Shown one piece after another: positions 60,003-64,000 of a stretch of DNA of 64,000 nucleotides; the stretch's first letter is position 1; every line of letters begins with the position of its first letter. The notes beneath the pieces are model-generated. The model saw only the letters and a program-made list of their open reading frames with translations, had not been told where the DNA came from and ran no database searches. A program made the position numbers and the translations under genes. Source of the DNA: Batrachochytrium dendrobatidis JAM81 (Eukaryota; Chytridiomycota; Chytridiomycetes; Rhizophydiales). The stretch is from the NCBI RefSeq assembly GCF_000203795.2, contig NW_006281108.1, forward strand, positions 749,868-813,867. Direction: 5' to 3'.

Positions 60003-62632
60003 ATGCCACAAACTATTGAACCGCGCCAAATTGGTGTGCGATACAATCGGCCTGCTCTCTATCTAATATACAACTTAGTTCCCAGTGGTAAATACATTAA
60101 AGTGTCTTTTTAGTTTATTTTTATTCAAGTCTTTGACTGACTGAATATATTTTAGATAGGCTACGACGTAGAAAAATACCACTGTGGGATATTGACGAGG
60201 CTGTCGATATTCATACGCGTCAGTTGGATTTTGACAAGATAACTAACGATGTAATCAGTAGACACAAGATGTACCTACAAAACTGTAATCAAAACCAGGT
60301 TAGAAAGCAATAGCTCATTTAAAAAGTAAAATTAGTCGAGTATGTGATAGACTCATCCAAATGTTACATGTTATCTACTAGATTCGATTCTTAATTGAGA
60401 TGGTTTGCAAGCATTACAAGATTGACTGTAGACCAAAGGCTAAAGAGTTTTCTATACCCAGACCCCTTCAACCCCAACCCTTACAGCATACACCGCCTTT
60501 AGATATTGTTTCTTCAAGTAAAACAACGTACACTATAGAGACTCCAAAGTGTGCTGATGTATCAGAAAAGTCGCAGCAAAAACCAATACTTGCAGATAAT
60601 AATCAATTTCAAAACGCCCAAGCATTTCTCTCTACTGCAGGAAAAATGTCGGGAGAGCTCGATTCAAGTTTAAAAGTATCTTTGGCGATGCCCAGTAGTA
60701 TCGACAGCACTCGGCCGGCTGAAAAAAGTTCAACTTTCCCGTTGCCCCCATCTCAAACCCACTCAACTAGTAATGGACTAGTAGATCTCAACAAATTAAA
60801 GTAAATTGTGATGTATTTGCTATAATGTATCTATATGGTAATTCAATGATACTAACATTTATATCCAAGTGATGCGGAGCTATTCGCAATCAAGACGACA
60901 ATGGAGTCTGATTTTTCAAAAAATCAAATCAGAAAAGAGGACAAAAAGTTTCAATACGATATCAAGGTAATCATCAGCTGGACTGGTGATTTTCATGTGG
61001 CAGTGGGCTCTATTAACACGATTTTATTTATAACCCACAATCTTGACAATAATGTATCTATTCTAGAAAAGTTTTGGGCCTGCGGTTGAAAAAAGTGACT
61101 GGGACTCGGACTCTGAAGACGATGCTACAAGTACTAAACCCATTACTACAAATATTATGGGATCTATAGATTCAACACCGACGTCTCGATTGGAAGCGAT
61201 TCCAACTGTGCATGAGAATAAGATGGCAGTTTCCAAAAGTACATTTCCCGATATTCCGAAAAAAACATTTTTGAAGGAATCCGTATCTAAAAGGAACCAA
61301 GAAATAGATGGCAATTCTTTTAGCTCTGACTCTGATGAGGACGATATTGATGCACTACTCAATGCACTTGATTCTACTACCGATACAAAGCCTCGTGTTC
61401 AAGATAAATCAGCAGTCAGTGCTTCAGAAGCATCTATTTCTGAAAGATATCGATTGCTTAACGAGCCCACCAAAATATGTTCAAGCAGTACAATAGAGAA
61501 ACTGCCAATAGACACTAAAAATATCTTTCAAACAGAAATCCACAACTCAACCTTATCAGCAGTGAAGTCATCCATACCTCAAGCTGCAGTCGTGTTTGCC
61601 TCGCCAAGTTTTGTAGAAAAACAAAACAGCTCCGAGACCAGTATTATTCATAGTCATGACAAACTCTCACCAGTAGATACCAGTAAATTAGCTATTTTAA
61701 AAAATCAGAATCCCGTATCGGCCCAATCACATCTAGAGAATCTTCCACCATTAAGTGGAAATAACATGGCTATAAAGTCTTCACATGAAATTTTTCCATC
61801 ATCGTTGACAAGTATCAATAAAAAAGAAGTCGCGCATGCAGATCCAGCAGCTTTACCGAGCAAATTGCTGGATATCTCCTCTCATCAATCTGCACCACAG
61901 AATATGTCGGTTTCACAGTCAGACGCACCTATATCTTCAACCAATGAAAAACCGTCGACTATCTTATCACACGCTAATTCACCAGCACCACCAGATGATA
62001 TAGATGAAATTTTTGAAGATTTTGAGATGCATAGTGATGATGACGACTTTTTTACATCCTCTACTAAAACCATCAACCCAGCAACTAATCCGGTAGCTCC
62101 AAAAGCAACTTCAACTCAGCAATCTGTCCCACAAAGCGCATCTTTTCAATCCAAAGATCCAGCAAGCCTTACCAACAGCAGTTTGATACTTCAAAATGAA
62201 AAGCCGAGTATGAATGTGAGATTGCAAGAATTGTCTGAAAGTAAGCCGTCCAATCAGGCATCAAACCAAATTCCACATCAGCAAGTAATAGACAAGAATA
62301 AATCTATGTTGGTCCCTATAACAGACTCGCCCAACAAGTCTTCATTTCTAGCGGATCTGCCTGTTTTTTCTAAACGGCCTGTAACTGAAACAGCGACTGG
62401 ACTTCAGACACCCAACATAGCTGTTGCAGAGTCGACACCACCCAAATCACGTATCGTAGAGTTCAAAAACGACGATATCGATGAATATGGAGCAGGACAC
62501 ACTGATGATGAGTTTGAAAACGATGCTGACATAGTATTTTCTGATGACGAATCTTTATCCAATAGCCGTCCGATATCAAGAAAAAACGAATACCATCTGG
62601 GCAGTTTGAGTGATGATGACGATTTATTTTAA
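60003..62632 (+). CDS. CEP19: CEP19-like centrosomal/basal-body protein with long disordered tail
   Basis: CEP19 sits at the centriole distal end and promotes IFT-B entry into cilia with RABL2. Exon 1 from 60003: MPQTIEPRQIGVRYNRPALY, LIYNLVPSG. Then RLRRRKIPLWDIDEAVDIHT and HKMYLQNCNQNQIRFLIEMV, and, after a Ser/Pro-rich insert, DLNKLN/DAELFAIKTTMESD, DKKFQYDIKKSFGPAVEKSD, WDSDSEDD. All of this parallels animal CEP19 (GIRFQPP...LIY; LRQLEKL; DLNKLDDKELAKRKS; the FVYDIEVEF stretch; GWDTESADEF). At least five exons. Animal CEP19 ends there; here about 490 further residues follow, disordered and Ser/Asp-rich, ending LGSLSDDDDLF. Such conservation in a fungus implies a flagellated life stage. 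The long tail is unusual. Confidence 0.8.
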
Positions 62633-62666
62633 ACAAAACCTTGCTCACACATAAAATCCAAACAAT

Positions 62667-64000
62667 CTAAAGTGTACAGTTTTGCTGAAGAACTTTATGT
62701 GCAAGACCATTCGATCCAACGCTCAAATATATCAAATGCAAGTTGTAAGCAGCAAAGCAAGTAAATCGCGACTTTTTTGCTTGGATTATTTTGCGGTAAT
62801 AATGAACAGCTAGATGAGATAGACCTATAATATGGCATAATAAATTATCAAGCTGTGTCAATCATACATATCTGAATTTAAATAGCAGTTTTTAACGACT
62901 AGAAATTTCATCGAGTAGTTAAGCAATGTTGAAATTCATATGCTGTTTACCAACTGTATGAAATGCTCTACCAAGATTATAGTCCGTTTCAAGATTCTCT
63001 CCTCGAAGCTCTGCGTACTTAAAAAGAAAGGAAAAGCCCTGTAAAATAACAGCAAATACAAGTCTTTTAAATCAAGTGTACCAAGTTAAATATAGTTTTT
63101 TGATTCATAGTCAATCAAAATAAAAACCAAACCTGCGAAATATGAGTATGTCTGCTTTCGCTTTTGCGCTGCATTGCACGATGAATATGTGCATTTCCGA
63201 GTGCAAAGTTTGTCATTGGGTCGTTTGGCGCAATAGAGTAAGCATGCATGTAGTGAACTGGAGCATGTGCATGAGTATTAAAATGCCAACTTGATTAAAT
63301 GGGCCAAAAACAAGGTTGATTTCAAACACAACTAACCTATAGCACCATTGTATACACGTGCTAAACAAAGTATGTGACCATACAATATATGCAAAAGTGG
63401 AAATTTGGTTGCAAGAGTATCGCTAGTGTTGTTTTGGTGACTTTTTAGTCGAATCTGACGAAAAAAATACTTGAGATTGGCACCACTGGCGAGCATAGTT
63501 GATGCCGCAGCCCCACTTTAAATAAAATATTGTTAGAATAATTGAACCATCAAATAATTGAAGCTTTATCAACACACTTACGCAGAAAACATGGCACAAT
63601 ATAGGCGATATGCGTCATCTGAAAATGGCATATTTTGAGACAAGTGACGGCAAAGCTCAGAAATACGAGCATAGTTTCTAGAATACATTGCCACATCTAG
63701 AGTTACAATACATAGAGGCGAAAGAGTAATAAGATTGGATGAGTCAAATGATCAAATTATTTGATAGATTGATTTACAAAAAATCTTACAAAGCATTACT
63801 GTTCTAATAAAGGCTCTTTTTGGCTTGGACTGAAAAAACACGATAGAGTCTAGAGCAATCGAAAGAGCAGCATGTGCGTCATCCTCTTTGTTATCAGAAG
63901 CCATAATAACAGCGTACTACAGACATCAATCACGGATTTAAATAGATTGATTCAAAGAAGCTTTTACAAGCAGTATTGGTGTTTCTAATATGCTACTTAC
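62667..64000 (-). CDS. TFC4: TFIIIC subunit TFC4/GTF3C3, 3' part (gene runs off the window)
   Basis: TPR subunit of the RNA polymerase III factor TFIIIC. Seven or so exons are visible: YAVIMASDNKEDDAHAALSI (from about 63915), VAMYSRNYARISELCRHLSQ with MPFSDDAYRLYCAMFS, ANLKYFFRQIRLKSHQN, PLLHILYGHILCLARVYNGA, AYSIAPNDPMTNFALGNAHI with HRAMQRKSESRHSHISQ, GFSFLFKYAELRGENLETDY with NLGRAFHTVG, and GLSHLAVHYYRKIIQAKKSR with AYNLHLIYLSVGSNGLAHKV. The run GFSFLFKY...YNLGRAFH and NLHLIYLSVGS is characteristic of TFC4/GTF3C3. The window ends exactly at a GTAAG donor on this strand, so at least one upstream exon is outside. Ends with a stop at 62667, 34 bp from the CEP19-like stop (convergent). Confidence 0.88.

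Overview
This window is eukaryotic nuclear DNA from a flagellated fungus. A chytrid of the Batrachochytrium / Rhizophydiales type is the best guess. The sequence is AT-rich. Most genes are split by short GT-AG introns of roughly 50-150 bp. The gene set is fungal (SPT7 of SAGA, SNF1, DBP6, TFC4) but also holds three centriole or cilium-type proteins (CEP19-like, LRRCC1/VFL1-like, EFCAB10-like), as expected of a fungus with a swimming zoospore. Crinkler-like (CRN) header genes, known to be expanded in Batrachochytrium, support this. The genus is an inference and no database was searched.

Layout. 0.3-38 kb is a compact housekeeping region: a multidomain RhoGEF, GINS subunit SLD5, TOM20, a GCNA/SprT-like protease, a coiled-coil protein, RBM8A/Y14, ribosomal protein S27, YAE1, SPT7, the parvulin PIN4, an EFCAB10-like protein, the SNF1/AMPK kinase, an LRRCC1/VFL1-like protein and an unrecognised seven-helix membrane protein. 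Several neighbours are divergently transcribed from short shared 5' regions (GCNA/coiled-coil, SPT7/PIN4, EFCAB10/SNF1).

38-57.7 kb is an accessory, repeat-rich island. It holds an alpha-kinase gene, a Tc1/mariner element with decayed transposase, a Ty1/copia remnant, a small CaaX-ending protein with a possible permuted papain-like (LRAT/NlpC-like) fold, two Crinkler-type genes (one frame-broken, one reduced to its header), and at least two decayed protein-primed family-B DNA polymerase genes. One polymerase copy lies in a 6.1-kb element (49558-55699) with about 300-bp terminal inverted repeats starting AGTAGTA and near-matching 6-bp flanks, a Polinton/Maverick-like layout. Two further copies of the same right-hand terminus end at 47094 and 44664. 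Immediately inside each of the three right termini sits an effector-like gene (KH/Ubl/SAM-like, Crinkler, CaaX protein). This suggests that these elements carry or accumulate such genes as cargo.

57.7-64 kb returns to conserved genes: the DEAD-box helicase DBP6/DDX51 with a coding S/D minisatellite, a CEP19-like protein with a long disordered tail, and the 3' part of TFIIIC subunit TFC4/GTF3C3, which runs off the right edge.

A second repeat layer is a Tc1/mariner-type MITE family (termini CAGCCGTATTCACGTAAA, TA target sites). Complete copies lie at 8.0-8.4 kb and inside PIN4 intron 4. Fragments lie at 38 kb and 57 kb. Similar termini bound the decayed transposase at 39.7-40.8 kb.
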